From positions 1-39,357 of the forward strand of contig JADFDP010000016.1 of assembly GCA_018262835.1 (NCBI GenBank): a DNA stretch of 39,357 nt. The letters run 5' to 3'. Made by a program: the position numbers and the translations under genes. This document shows positions 18,505 through 28,419 of this stretch, one piece after another. The notes beneath the pieces were generated by a model. That model ran no database searches and had not been told where the DNA came from. It saw only the letters and a list, made by a program, of their open reading frames with translations. This DNA comes from Candidatus Aminicenantota bacterium. Its GTDB lineage: Bacteria > Acidobacteriota > Aminicenantia > UBA2199. Positions within the stretch are counted from its first letter, which is position 1; every line of letters starts with the position of its first letter.

Positions 18505-19098
18505 ATGAAGGAAATCACGGTTAGGCAGCAGGAGATCGTCGCCGCCGCCCTGGGCATCATCAGTGAGCGTGGGCTGGAAGCGCTGACCGTCAAGAACATC
18601 GCTGCCCGGGTCGGCTTCAGCGACGCGGCGGTCTACCGCCATTTCAAGAACAAGGCGCAGATATTGAGCACCCTGATCGACCTGTTCGCCCACAGCTCGG
18701 CGCAGCTGCTGGAAGAGATCAACGCCTGCGACTGCAAGAACCTGGACAAGATCAAGCTGTTTTTTCTCGACCGCTGCCGCGTTTTTTCAGCCGAGCGCGT
18801 CCTGGCCACGGTCATGTTCGCGGAAAATTTGTTCCAGAACGATCCGCGCCTGGCCGCCAAGATCCACGAGGTGCTGGGCAGCCACCGCGAACTGCTGCTA
18901 AAAACCATTCGCGCCGGCCAACGGCAAAAAGCGATCCGGGCGCTTCCCGCCGAGCACCTGTTCGACGTGGTCATGGGCTCGCTGCGCCTGCTGGTGCTGC
19001 AATGGCGGGTCAGCAGTTACAGCTTCGACCTGATGCGCGCCGGGGAAAAGCTGTGGCGCTCACTGGCAACGCTCATCACGGAAACAAAAGGAGGTTGA
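18505..19098 (+). CDS. TetR/AcrR-family transcriptional regulator
   Basis: QEIVAAALGIISERGLEALTVKNIAARVGFSDAAVYRHFKNKAQIL. Confidence 0.9.
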   Translation: MKEITVRQQEIVAAALGIISERGLEALTVKNIAARVGFSDAAVYRHFKNKAQILSTLIDLFAHSSAQLLEEINACDCKNLDKIKLFFLDRCRVFSAERVLATVMFAENLFQNDPRLAAKIHEVLGSHRELLLKTIRAGQRQKAIRALPAEHLFDVVMGSLRLLVLQWRVSSYSFDLMRAGEKLWRSLATLITETKGG

Positions 19099-19099
19099 C

Positions 19100-19999
19100 A
19101 TGAAACGAAAAATAATTCGCATCGACGCCGATGTCTGCAACGGCTGCGGCGATTGCCTGCCCAATTGCCCGGAAGGCGCCCTGCAGCTCATCGACGGTAA
19201 GGCCCGCCTGGTTTCCGACCTGTTCTGCGACGGCCTGGGCGCCTGCATCGGCACCTGCCCCCTGGGTGCCATCCATATCGAGGAGCGGGAAGCCGCGCCC
19301 TATGATGAAAGCCTGGTCATGGCCAACATCGTGACCCAGGGCGACAACGTCATCCGCGCCCACCTCGACCACCTGGCCGCCCATAACGAAACGAAGTACC
19401 TGGAACAGGCCCGGCAATTCCTGCGCGAGCACGGCATGCCCTTGCCCGCCCCGCAGGGGGGGCGTCCCCGAGGGGAACATCCCCGAGGGGGGCTGCCGGA
19501 GTCGGAAAAGCCAAAAAGCCCCGAATCCCACGGCTGTCCGGGCTCGCAGATGCATGACCGCCGCGAGAAGGAAGCCGCGCATTCAGGGCCGGCAGCATCC
19601 GCGGCCAACGGGTCGGCCTCCGCGTCCGAACTGCGCACCTGGCCGGTGCAGCTGCAGCTGCTCAATCCCCAGGCCTCGTTCTTCGACAACGCCGACCTGC
19701 TGATCGCCGCCGACTGCGTCCCCTTCGCCCACGCTGCGTTCCACGAAAATTTCGTCAAGGGCAAGATCCCCGTCATTTTCTGCCCCAAGCTGGACCATGC
19801 CGGCGAGCAGTACTTGGCCAAGCTGACCGCGATTTTCACCCTGCACCCGATCCGCTCCCTGCACGTGGTGCACATGGAGGTCCCCTGCTGCTCGGGCACC
19901 GTGTCCCTGGTGCGCCAGGCCCTGGCCCAGTCGGGACGGCAGGTCCCGCTCCACGAATACACGATCTCGCTGCAAGGCCAATTACTGGCAAAAAAGTGA
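19100..19999 (+). CDS. 4Fe-4S dicluster protein with C-terminal Cys-containing domain
   Basis: CNGCGDCLPNCPEGAL and CDGLGACIGTCPLGAIHIEEREA; C-terminal EVPCCSGTVSLVRQAL. Confidence 0.85.
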   Translation: MKRKIIRIDADVCNGCGDCLPNCPEGALQLIDGKARLVSDLFCDGLGACIGTCPLGAIHIEEREAAPYDESLVMANIVTQGDNVIRAHLDHLAAHNETKYLEQARQFLREHGMPLPAPQGGRPRGEHPRGGLPESEKPKSPESHGCPGSQMHDRREKEAAHSGPAASAANGSASASELRTWPVQLQLLNPQASFFDNADLLIAADCVPFAHAAFHENFVKGKIPVIFCPKLDHAGEQYLAKLTAIFTLHPIRSLHVVHMEVPCCSGTVSLVRQALAQSGRQVPLHEYTISLQGQLLAKK

Positions 20000-20014
20000 T
20001 GCAAGGAGAAAAAT

Positions 20015-20344
20015 ATGCCTGAAATAATGAACGTCAAAGAAATGGTGGCTTACCAGCAAGGCGCCGTGGTCAGCAAGACCCTGGTCGAGAAGGAGACCGG
20101 GACGGTCACGTTGTTCGCCTTCGACGTCGGCCAGTCCCTGAGCGAGCATACCGCCCCCTTCGACGCTCTGGCCCAGGTCACCGAAGGCCGCGCAGAGATC
20201 CTCATCGCCGGAATTCCGCACCTGGTCGGCGAAGGCGAGATGCTGGTCATGCCCGCCAATAAGTCGCACGCGCTCAAGGCCCTCACCCCGTTCAAGATGA
20301 TGCTGACCATGATCCGCTCGCAGGGCAAGCAGCCGATAAAATAA
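20015..20344 (+). CDS. Small cupin-domain protein
   Basis: LSEHTAPFDALAQVTEGRAEILIAGIPHLVGEGEMLVMPANKSHALKAL. Confidence 0.85.
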   Translation: MPEIMNVKEMVAYQQGAVVSKTLVEKETGTVTLFAFDVGQSLSEHTAPFDALAQVTEGRAEILIAGIPHLVGEGEMLVMPANKSHALKALTPFKMMLTMIRSQGKQPIK

Positions 20345-20384
20345 GCGGCGATCCCCCATTGGATTGGGTTTATTTGAAGCGCCC

Positions 20385-21615
<1,231 letters not shown>

Positions 21616-21641
21616 AGAAAGACAAGCATGAGCGAGGCAAC

Positions 21642-22607
21642 ATGGCAAAGAACGATTTGATCGGCGGGTCACTCTGGGAGCAATATTCCGCCATTGTCAG
21701 CGAGCGGATGAACAACCCCCGGCACCGTGGCGAGATCAGCGAGGAGGAGGCCAAGGCCCTGGGAGCGCGGCTGATCGTGGCCGACTGGGGCGCGGAGTCC
21801 TGCGGCGACGCCGTGCGCCTGTACTGGGCCGTGGACCCCAAGACCGACCGCATCCTGCAGGCGAAATTCAAGAGCTTCGGCTGCGGCACCGCCATCGCCT
21901 CATCGGACATGATGGCCGAGCTTTCCATTGGCAAGACCGTGGACGAAGCCCTGAAGATCACCAATATCGAGGTGGAGCGATCCCTCAGGGATGACGCAGA
22001 AACCCCGGCCATCCCCCCCCAGAAAATGCATTGCAGCGTCATGGCCTACGACGTGATCAAAAAGGCGGCCTCGGTCTACAAGGGCGTGGACTTGTCCAGC
22101 CTGGCCGAGGAGGACATCGTCTGCGAGTGCGCCCGCGTCGGCTTGCGCACGATCAGGGAGGTCATCCGCATCAACGACCTGAAAACGGTGGAAGAGATCA
22201 CCCAGTTCACCAAGGCCGGGGCCTTCTGCAAATCCTGTCTGCGCCCTGGCGGGCATGAGAAACGCAAATATTACCTGGTCGACATCCTGCGCGATACCCG
22301 CACCGCCATGGAACAGGAAAAACTTTTCGCCCAGGCCGACGCCGGCGATTTTTCGGCCAAGAACCTGATCCAGAAACACCGGGCCATCGAAAAAGCCCTG
22401 GACGAAAAGATCCGTCCGGCCCTGGCCGCCGACGGCGGCAGCATTGAGGTCGTCGACATCCGTGAAAGCGAAGGAACGGTCAGCGTCTATATCCGTTACC
22501 TGGGCGCCTGCCGGGGCTGCATCAGCAGCACCAAGGGCACTTTGCAGTTCATCGAAAACATGCTGCATCAGGAACTGGCCGGAAACATTCGCGTTATTCC
22601 GGTCTGA
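21642..22607 (+). CDS. nifU: NifU-like Fe-S scaffold (IscU-like N-term, BFD-like [2Fe-2S] centre, Nfu C-term)
   Basis: FGCGTAIASSDMMAEL, CECARVGLRTIREVI...CKSC, RPALAADGGSIEVVDI...LGACRGCISSTKGTLQFIENML. Confidence 0.92.
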   Translation: MAKNDLIGGSLWEQYSAIVSERMNNPRHRGEISEEEAKALGARLIVADWGAESCGDAVRLYWAVDPKTDRILQAKFKSFGCGTAIASSDMMAELSIGKTVDEALKITNIEVERSLRDDAETPAIPPQKMHCSVMAYDVIKKAASVYKGVDLSSLAEEDIVCECARVGLRTIREVIRINDLKTVEEITQFTKAGAFCKSCLRPGGHEKRKYYLVDILRDTRTAMEQEKLFAQADAGDFSAKNLIQKHRAIEKALDEKIRPALAADGGSIEVVDIRESEGTVSVYIRYLGACRGCISSTKGTLQFIENMLHQELAGNIRVIPV

Positions 22608-22661
22608 ATAAATTTAAAATTATTGTTGAAATAAAGCAATTCAGATATAATTCTCTGGCAA

Positions 22662-23996
22662 ATGGCAGAAAGGATGAAACTGCTTTTGAGCAAAAGCGCG
22701 AAGGGGAGAAAATTGGCTTCCGGTAAAAATTTGCGGGAGAACAAACTCCGCCTCCAGGACCTGCTGCAGCACCTGCCGGTCGGCGTCTATCGCACCACCA
22801 CCGAAGGCCGCATCATCGAGGCCAACCAGGCCCTGGCCGACATCCTTGGCTGCAAGAGGATTGCCGACCTGTGGCAGGCGAATGTCAACGATTTCTACGT
22901 CAAAAGAAAAGCACGGCTCGACCATATGCAGCGGTTGACCTCCGCCCTGACCGACTTCAGAGAATTCGAACTGCGTATCAAGGGCGCAGGGACCATCTGG
23001 GTCAGGGATTATCCCCGTGCCGTGAAGGGCCCTGACGGCCGGGTACTCTACTTCGACGGCATCCTGGTCGACATCAGTGAGCGCAAGCGCATGGAAGAAG
23101 CCCTGTCCAGATCGGAGCAGGACTATCGCCGGCTCTTTGAGCACGCCCACGATGCCATCGTCATCTTCGCCCTCAAAGGCGAGACCATACTGGACGTAAA
23201 CCACCGCGCCTGCGAACTATACGGCTTCAGCCGCGAGGAAATGATCGGCATGTCGCTGGAAAAGATCAGCAAAGACGTGGCGCAGGGGAAAGCACGAATC
23301 AAAAGCATCCTGAAAAACAAGATATTTCGCAATTTCGAGACCGTCCATTTCCGCAAGGACGGCAACGAGATGCTGCTGGAGATCAATGCGGCATTGGTCG
23401 CCTATAAAAACCAGCCGGCCATTTTAAGCATCAACCGCGACATCACCCGCCGCCGGCTCCTGGAAGAGACCATTCGCCAGATGGCTTACCAGGACTCGCT
23501 GACCGGGCTGCCGAACCGCTCCCTGCTCAACGACCGCCTGGTGCAGGCCCTGGCTTATGCCAAGCGGCGCGGCCAGAAAGTGACGCTGCTGTATCTCGAT
23601 TTGGACGGATTCAAAGCCATCAACGACACGCATGGCCACGGCAGCGGCGACGAATTGCTCAAGGTCATCGCCGCCCGGCTGACCGGACAGCTCCGCCAAA
23701 GCGACACCGTGGCCCGCCTGGGCGGCGACGAATTCCTGATCCTGCTGCCTGAGGCCGGCCATGCCCGCGACGGGGCCAGGATCGCCCGTAAAATCCTGAA
23801 TACGATCCGTCGCACCGGCCGGATCGGCAATCGCCTGCTGAAGGTTTCCGGCAGCATCGGCATGGCCATCTACCCTCAGGATGGCCGGAATGCCCAGACT
23901 TTGATGCGGCATGCCGACCAAGCCATGTACGCCGCCAAGGCCAATGGACGCGATACCTGCTGCCGCTACATAAAACAAAGCAAAAAAAAACCCTGA
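22662..23996 (+). CDS. PAS-PAS-GGDEF diguanylate cyclase
   Basis: Two PAS-like regions, DSLTGLPNRSLLNDRL, RQSDTVARLGGDEFLILLP. Confidence 0.92.
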   Translation: MAERMKLLLSKSAKGRKLASGKNLRENKLRLQDLLQHLPVGVYRTTTEGRIIEANQALADILGCKRIADLWQANVNDFYVKRKARLDHMQRLTSALTDFREFELRIKGAGTIWVRDYPRAVKGPDGRVLYFDGILVDISERKRMEEALSRSEQDYRRLFEHAHDAIVIFALKGETILDVNHRACELYGFSREEMIGMSLEKISKDVAQGKARIKSILKNKIFRNFETVHFRKDGNEMLLEINAALVAYKNQPAILSINRDITRRRLLEETIRQMAYQDSLTGLPNRSLLNDRLVQALAYAKRRGQKVTLLYLDLDGFKAINDTHGHGSGDELLKVIAARLTGQLRQSDTVARLGGDEFLILLPEAGHARDGARIARKILNTIRRTGRIGNRLLKVSGSIGMAIYPQDGRNAQTLMRHADQAMYAAKANGRDTCCRYIKQSKKKP

Positions 23997-24030
23997 AGAC
24001 CTATCGCGGACCGAACGCAGAACAAAATCT

Positions 24031-24059
24031 TTGACACGCCGTTCCGCTTCCTCTAAAAT
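24031..24059 (+). promoter_or_regulatory. Promoter TTGACA-17-TAAAAT for M28 peptidase gene
   Basis: 24031-24036 / 24054-24059, followed by SD gaggtg and ATG 24079. Confidence 0.65.
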
Positions 24060-24078
24060 AAAACTCTCGAGGTGCAGC

Positions 24079-25683
24079 ATGAAAAAAATTGCGCTCATGA
24101 CCCTGACAATTTTATTCTTGACAATTTTCACCCAGGGCAGCGATCTTCAGGATCGCTGCGACAGGCTTTCCCGCAGCCAGCTGCAGAGCGTGATCGAATT
24201 CCTAAGCTCTGATGCCTTGGAGGGCCGGGCACCGGGAACCCGGGGCGGCGAACTGACGGAGATATACCTGCATAACCTTTTCAAGCTGCTGGGTCTGGTC
24301 AGCCGCTTCCAGCCGTTCACTCTCCATGGCTTTCAACTCAGCGAATTGAGCGTGTCCGCCGGCGGAAAGGAACTGACCTATCGTGAAGACACGGTCGGGA
24401 GTTATGTCCGCCCCGAAGCCGGTTTCAGCATTGAAGGCAACGCGGTTTTTGTCGGTTTCGGCATCCGCACGCCATTGTGGAACTGGGATGATTTCAAGAA
24501 AGCCGACCTGCGCGGCAAAGTACTGCTGGTCCGGGTCAACGATCCCGGGATGTATATCCCGCAAATATTCGATGGCAGCGCCCTTACTTATTTCGGCCGC
24601 TGGACCTACAAGATCGAGGAAGCAGCCAAAGCCGGGGCCGCGGCCATTCTGCTCATCCATACCACGCCCACGGCCGGCTACGACTGGCAAGTGGTCAAAA
24701 ACTCCTGGTCGGGCGAAGAGTTGTACCTGCCGTCCAGCCTGGAGAGCGACCTGAAATTCAGGGGCTGGATCCGCGAACCGAGCTTGAAATCACTTCTGGC
24801 CGAAAATAAAATTGACCTGGAGCACCTGTATAAAAAGTCGCTCAGCCGCAAATTCCGCCCCATAGACCTGGGTTTCAAGATCAGGATCTCCGGCCGCAAC
24901 TCCTTCCGTCTGCTGAATACGCGCAACGTCATCGGCGAAATTTCCGGCCGCTCGGGAAAAAACATCGTGCTCAGCGCCCATATTGACCATTTCGGCCGCA
25001 ACGGACAACTGGCCGGCGACCAGATATTCAACGGCGCCATCGACAACGGTTCGGCCGTGGCGACCATGGCGCTGGTCGCCAAGGTTTTCGCTGACACCGG
25101 CAAAGAACTCCATTACGGACTGACGTTCCTGGCCTGCCAAGCCGAGGAAGCGGGACTTCTGGGCTCGAAATATTTCGTGGCCGCCAGCGAGCGTGAAAAA
25201 ATCGCGGCCAACATCAATTTCGAATCCACGCCGGTCTGGGAAAAGAGCCTGGACGCCTTCGCCGAAGGAGCCCGCTATTCGACCCTGGAGGAAGCCGTGC
25301 GCCGGGTAGCGGCGGCCCAGGGGCTGGGCTACAGCCAGTTCTCCCTCGCCGACCAGGGGCTTTTTTACCGTTCCGACCAATTTCCCTTCGCCCAGGCCGG
25401 AATCCCGGCCATTTGGCTTTCAGCCGGGGAAAAATCCGTCTCGGGGCGCAACCGCATCGCCGAATTTTTCAAGGGCGGCGCCTATCACACGGTCAAGGAC
25501 GAGTATGACCCCGCCTGGGAGCTGGAAAGCCTGCGCCAGACGGTAAAACTGGCCGTGGGCCTGATCGAGCACTTGAATCTGACCCGGGAGATTCCGCGCT
25601 GGAAGACAGGCCTGACCTTTCCCATGGAAGGCCCGGCGTTCAAATCGGCGGGCCAATCCAAAAAATCGGGCGCCCCCCGTTGA
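24079..25683 (+). CDS. M28-family metallopeptidase with signal peptide
   Basis: MKKIALMTLTILFLTIF; SAHIDHFGRNG...FNGAIDNGSAVATMALV...LACQAEEAGLLGSKYF. Confidence 0.9.
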   Translation: MKKIALMTLTILFLTIFTQGSDLQDRCDRLSRSQLQSVIEFLSSDALEGRAPGTRGGELTEIYLHNLFKLLGLVSRFQPFTLHGFQLSELSVSAGGKELTYREDTVGSYVRPEAGFSIEGNAVFVGFGIRTPLWNWDDFKKADLRGKVLLVRVNDPGMYIPQIFDGSALTYFGRWTYKIEEAAKAGAAAILLIHTTPTAGYDWQVVKNSWSGEELYLPSSLESDLKFRGWIREPSLKSLLAENKIDLEHLYKKSLSRKFRPIDLGFKIRISGRNSFRLLNTRNVIGEISGRSGKNIVLSAHIDHFGRNGQLAGDQIFNGAIDNGSAVATMALVAKVFADTGKELHYGLTFLACQAEEAGLLGSKYFVAASEREKIAANINFESTPVWEKSLDAFAEGARYSTLEEAVRRVAAAQGLGYSQFSLADQGLFYRSDQFPFAQAGIPAIWLSAGEKSVSGRNRIAEFFKGGAYHTVKDEYDPAWELESLRQTVKLAVGLIEHLNLTREIPRWKTGLTFPMEGPAFKSAGQSKKSGAPR

Positions 25684-25689
25684 AAACAA

Positions 25690-25718
25690 TTGACTAAACC
25701 AGCGAATTATGTTATAAA
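25690..25718 (+). promoter_or_regulatory. Promoter TTGACT-17-TATAAA for rplU-rpmA
   Basis: 25690-25695 / 25713-25718; SD aaggaga before ATG 25747. Confidence 0.65.
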
Positions 25719-25746
25719 AATAACATCCATTTAAGGAGATACGACC

Positions 25747-26094
25747 ATGTTTGCCATTCTTGAAACCGGCGGAAAGCAGTATAAAATCGCTGAAGGTGAC
25801 ATTTTGGAAGTCGAACTGCTTCCCGAAGAGCTTGTCAAAAAGAATACCGCCAGCCTAAGTACGGTCTTGCTGGTGCAGGGCGATAAAGATCTGCATATCG
25901 GTGATCCCTACGTCAAGAACGCCAAAGTCAAAGCGAAAGTTCTCGATGCCATCAAGGGTGAAAAGATCCACATCTACAAGATGAAATCCAAGAAAGGCTA
26001 CCGCAAATCACAGGGACATCGGCAAAAACTCCACAAGATCCAGATCGAAAAAATCGAGATCAAGGCCAGCGCCAAGACCAAGGAGACGGAATAA
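25747..26094 (+). CDS. rplU: 50S ribosomal protein L21
   Basis: [23 protein letters not shown] ... [22 protein letters not shown]. Confidence 0.96.
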   Translation: MFAILETGGKQYKIAEGDILEVELLPEELVKKNTASLSTVLLVQGDKDLHIGDPYVKNAKVKAKVLDAIKGEKIHIYKMKSKKGYRKSQGHRQKLHKIQIEKIEIKASAKTKETE

Positions 26095-26345
26095 TGGCAC
26101 ATAAAAAATCAGGCGGCAGCGCGAAAAATGGCCGGGAAAGCACCTCCAAGCGGCTCGGCGTCAAGAAATTCGGCGGCGAGCAGATCCATGCCGGATCCAT
26201 CATTGTTCGCCAGCGCGGCACCCGCATCCGCCCCGGCAAAAATGTCGGTCTGGGCAAGGACGACACCCTTTTCGCCCTGGCCACCGGCAAGGTGCGCTTT
26301 GTCGACCGGGCCGGGCGTAAATTCGTCGAGGTCGATCCCAATTAA
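26094..26345 (+). CDS. rpmA: 50S ribosomal protein L27
   Basis: [52 protein letters not shown]. Confidence 0.96.
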   Translation: MAHKKSGGSAKNGRESTSKRLGVKKFGGEQIHAGSIIVRQRGTRIRPGKNVGLGKDDTLFALATGKVRFVDRAGRKFVEVDPN

Positions 26346-26401
26346 TTTGGCCGGCGTTTTTCAAACCCCGCCAATTTCCCAATCCCATTATCGCATAACC
26401 C

Positions 26402-27400
26402 ATGTTCATTGACCGGGCCATCGTTTCATTCAGCGCCGGCAACGGCGGCGACGGCTGCTTGAGCTTCCGCCGTGAAAAGTTCATTCCGCGCGGCGGTCCG
26501 GACGGCGGCGACGGCGGCAAGGGAGGCGACATCATCCTGGCCAGCAGTCCAGTATGCCAGTCCCTGACAGATTTCAAATACAAACGCCAGTTCGATGCCG
26601 AAAACGGCGGCCAGGGCCGGAGCAAAAAGCGGACCGGCAAAAACGGGGCCGACATCATCTTGCAGGTCCCGGCCGGAACCATGGTCAAGACCTTTCCCGA
26701 CGAGAAGCTGATTTTCGATTTCGAGCGCATCGGCCAGGAATTCGTCCTGGCCAAAGGCGGCAAAGGCGGCCGCGGCAATGTCCACTTCAGATCCTCGGTC
26801 AACCAGGCCCCCCGCCGGATCGAAAAGGGCGTAAAAGGCGAAACCATCAAGGTGGTCCTGGAACTGAAACTCATCGCCTTCGCCGGATTGGTCGGGCTGC
26901 CCAATGCCGGAAAATCGACCTTGATATCAAAAATCAGCGCCGCCCGGCCCAAGATCGCCGATTATCCCTTCACCACCCTGACACCCAATTTGGGTGTGGT
27001 GGATTTCAATAAGAAAAGTCTGATCGTGGCCGACATTCCAGGAATTCTGGAAGGCGCCCACTTGGGGGAAGGCATGGGCCTTGAATTTTTGCGGCACATC
27101 GAGCGGACTCGCGTCCTGCTTTTCATCATTGACGTGTCGCCTTTCAGCCCCCTGCCGCCGTTGAAAAATTTCGCGGTCCTGGAAAACGAGCTGAAATTGT
27201 ACCATCAGCGACTGCTGCAAAAAAACCTCGTGGTGGTTGCCAATAAGATCGATCTGGCGACTGAGGACAGTTCCGGCATGGACGCCTTGCGGAATTATTG
27301 CCGCAAGCGTAAAATCCCTTACGTGGAAATATCGGCGCTGAGAGGGATCAATCTGGAAAAACTGAAGAAAACCATTTTCGATTTTCATGAGCCAGAATAA
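26402..27400 (+). CDS. obg: GTPase Obg/CgtA
   Basis: MFIDRAIVSFSAGNGGDGCLSFRREKFIPRGGPDGGDGGKGGD; GLPNAGKSTL; NKIDL. Confidence 0.96.
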   Translation: MFIDRAIVSFSAGNGGDGCLSFRREKFIPRGGPDGGDGGKGGDIILASSPVCQSLTDFKYKRQFDAENGGQGRSKKRTGKNGADIILQVPAGTMVKTFPDEKLIFDFERIGQEFVLAKGGKGGRGNVHFRSSVNQAPRRIEKGVKGETIKVVLELKLIAFAGLVGLPNAGKSTLISKISAARPKIADYPFTTLTPNLGVVDFNKKSLIVADIPGILEGAHLGEGMGLEFLRHIERTRVLLFIIDVSPFSPLPPLKNFAVLENELKLYHQRLLQKNLVVVANKIDLATEDSSGMDALRNYCRKRKIPYVEISALRGINLEKLKKTIFDFHEPE

Positions 27401-28034
27401 AACCGGATTGCTGGGTGGAACCTTCAACCCGGTTCACCGCGGGCATATCGAACTGGGCCTGAAAATCAAAGCCGCCTTCGGTTTGGACAGGATCTTGTAC
27501 ATTCTTTCCGCGCAGCCGCCACATAAAAAGCGGCAGGCCATGCCGGCGGCGGAATTGCGCCTGGCCATGCTCAAAGCAGCCCTGCTGCCCCACCCCGGGC
27601 TGTTGCCCTGCGATTTGGAACTGCGCCGCCGGGGAGAATCATGGACCATCGACACCATCCGCGAGCTGAAGGCCGCGCAGCCGGATGAATGCTTTTATTT
27701 TATCACCGGCAGCGAGGGATTCTTGAAGATCCGGACCTGGAAAGAATACCGCCGGGTCTTGCAGGAAATGTATTTCATCATCGTCTTGCGCCAAGCCGGA
27801 CACCGGCAGAAAGTGGAAAAGCTGCTGCGCGAGGAAAAAATTCCTTTCGGCCGGGAAAGTGAAAATTCGGGGCCGCTGCCGGCCGCATTCCTGCACACTT
27901 ACATGTCGGACTACCTGGAGCTTTCGGCCACGGCCATCCGGAAAAAAATGTCCCACGGCCAGGATGTTTCTCCCTATGTGGAAAAAAACGTGCAAAAGAT
28001 CATGGAGGAAATAAAACTATATGAAGAAGGATGA
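27387..28034 (+). CDS. nadD: Nicotinate-nucleotide adenylyltransferase
   Basis: LLGGTFNPVHRGHIELGL; LSATAIRKKMSHGQDVSPYV. Confidence 0.94.
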   Translation: MSQNKTGLLGGTFNPVHRGHIELGLKIKAAFGLDRILYILSAQPPHKKRQAMPAAELRLAMLKAALLPHPGLLPCDLELRRRGESWTIDTIRELKAAQPDECFYFITGSEGFLKIRTWKEYRRVLQEMYFIIVLRQAGHRQKVEKLLREEKIPFGRESENSGPLPAAFLHTYMSDYLELSATAIRKKMSHGQDVSPYVEKNVQKIMEEIKLYEEG

Positions 28035-28419
28035 ATTCAACCTAATCCTGGAAGATCTGCAAAAACGCCGCATTCCGTGCGAGATCAAGAAAACCGTGCG
28101 GATCCTACTGGATAAGAAAGCGGAAAAGATCACGGTCCTGAAGTTAAAGGGGATCAGTGAAATGACCGACTACCTGGTCATTTGCAGCGGCAATTCCACC
28201 CGCCAGAACAAAGCCCTGGCCGACGCCGTAAAGGAGAACCTCAAGAAAGAGCTCCGCTTGCAGCCGCTGGGCAGCGAAGGCGAAAGGCTGTCCGAATGGA
28301 TACTGGTCGATTACATTGACTTCATCATCAATATCTTCTCCGCCGACTGGCGGAAAAAGTTTTCGCTGGAAAAGCTGTGGATGGATGCCAAACGCTACGA
28401 TTTTTCCCCTGATTTTTAA
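28021..28419 (+). CDS. rsfS: Ribosomal silencing factor RsfS
   Basis: MTDYLVICSGNSTRQNKALAD...EWILVDYIDFIINIFSADWRKKFSLEKLW. Confidence 0.92.
   Translation: MKKDEFNLILEDLQKRRIPCEIKKTVRILLDKKAEKITVLKLKGISEMTDYLVICSGNSTRQNKALADAVKENLKKELRLQPLGSEGERLSEWILVDYIDFIINIFSADWRKKFSLEKLWMDAKRYDFSPDF

Noticed and set aside
22012-22019. C8 tract in nifU as a phase-variation site
   Set aside because: Short run with no supporting context; NifU is a housekeeping-type protein where switching is unlikely.
24031-24078. ORF-track start at TTG 24031 for the M28 peptidase
   Set aside because: That TTG is the first half of a consensus -35 box (TTGACA); the signal peptide starts at ATG 24079.
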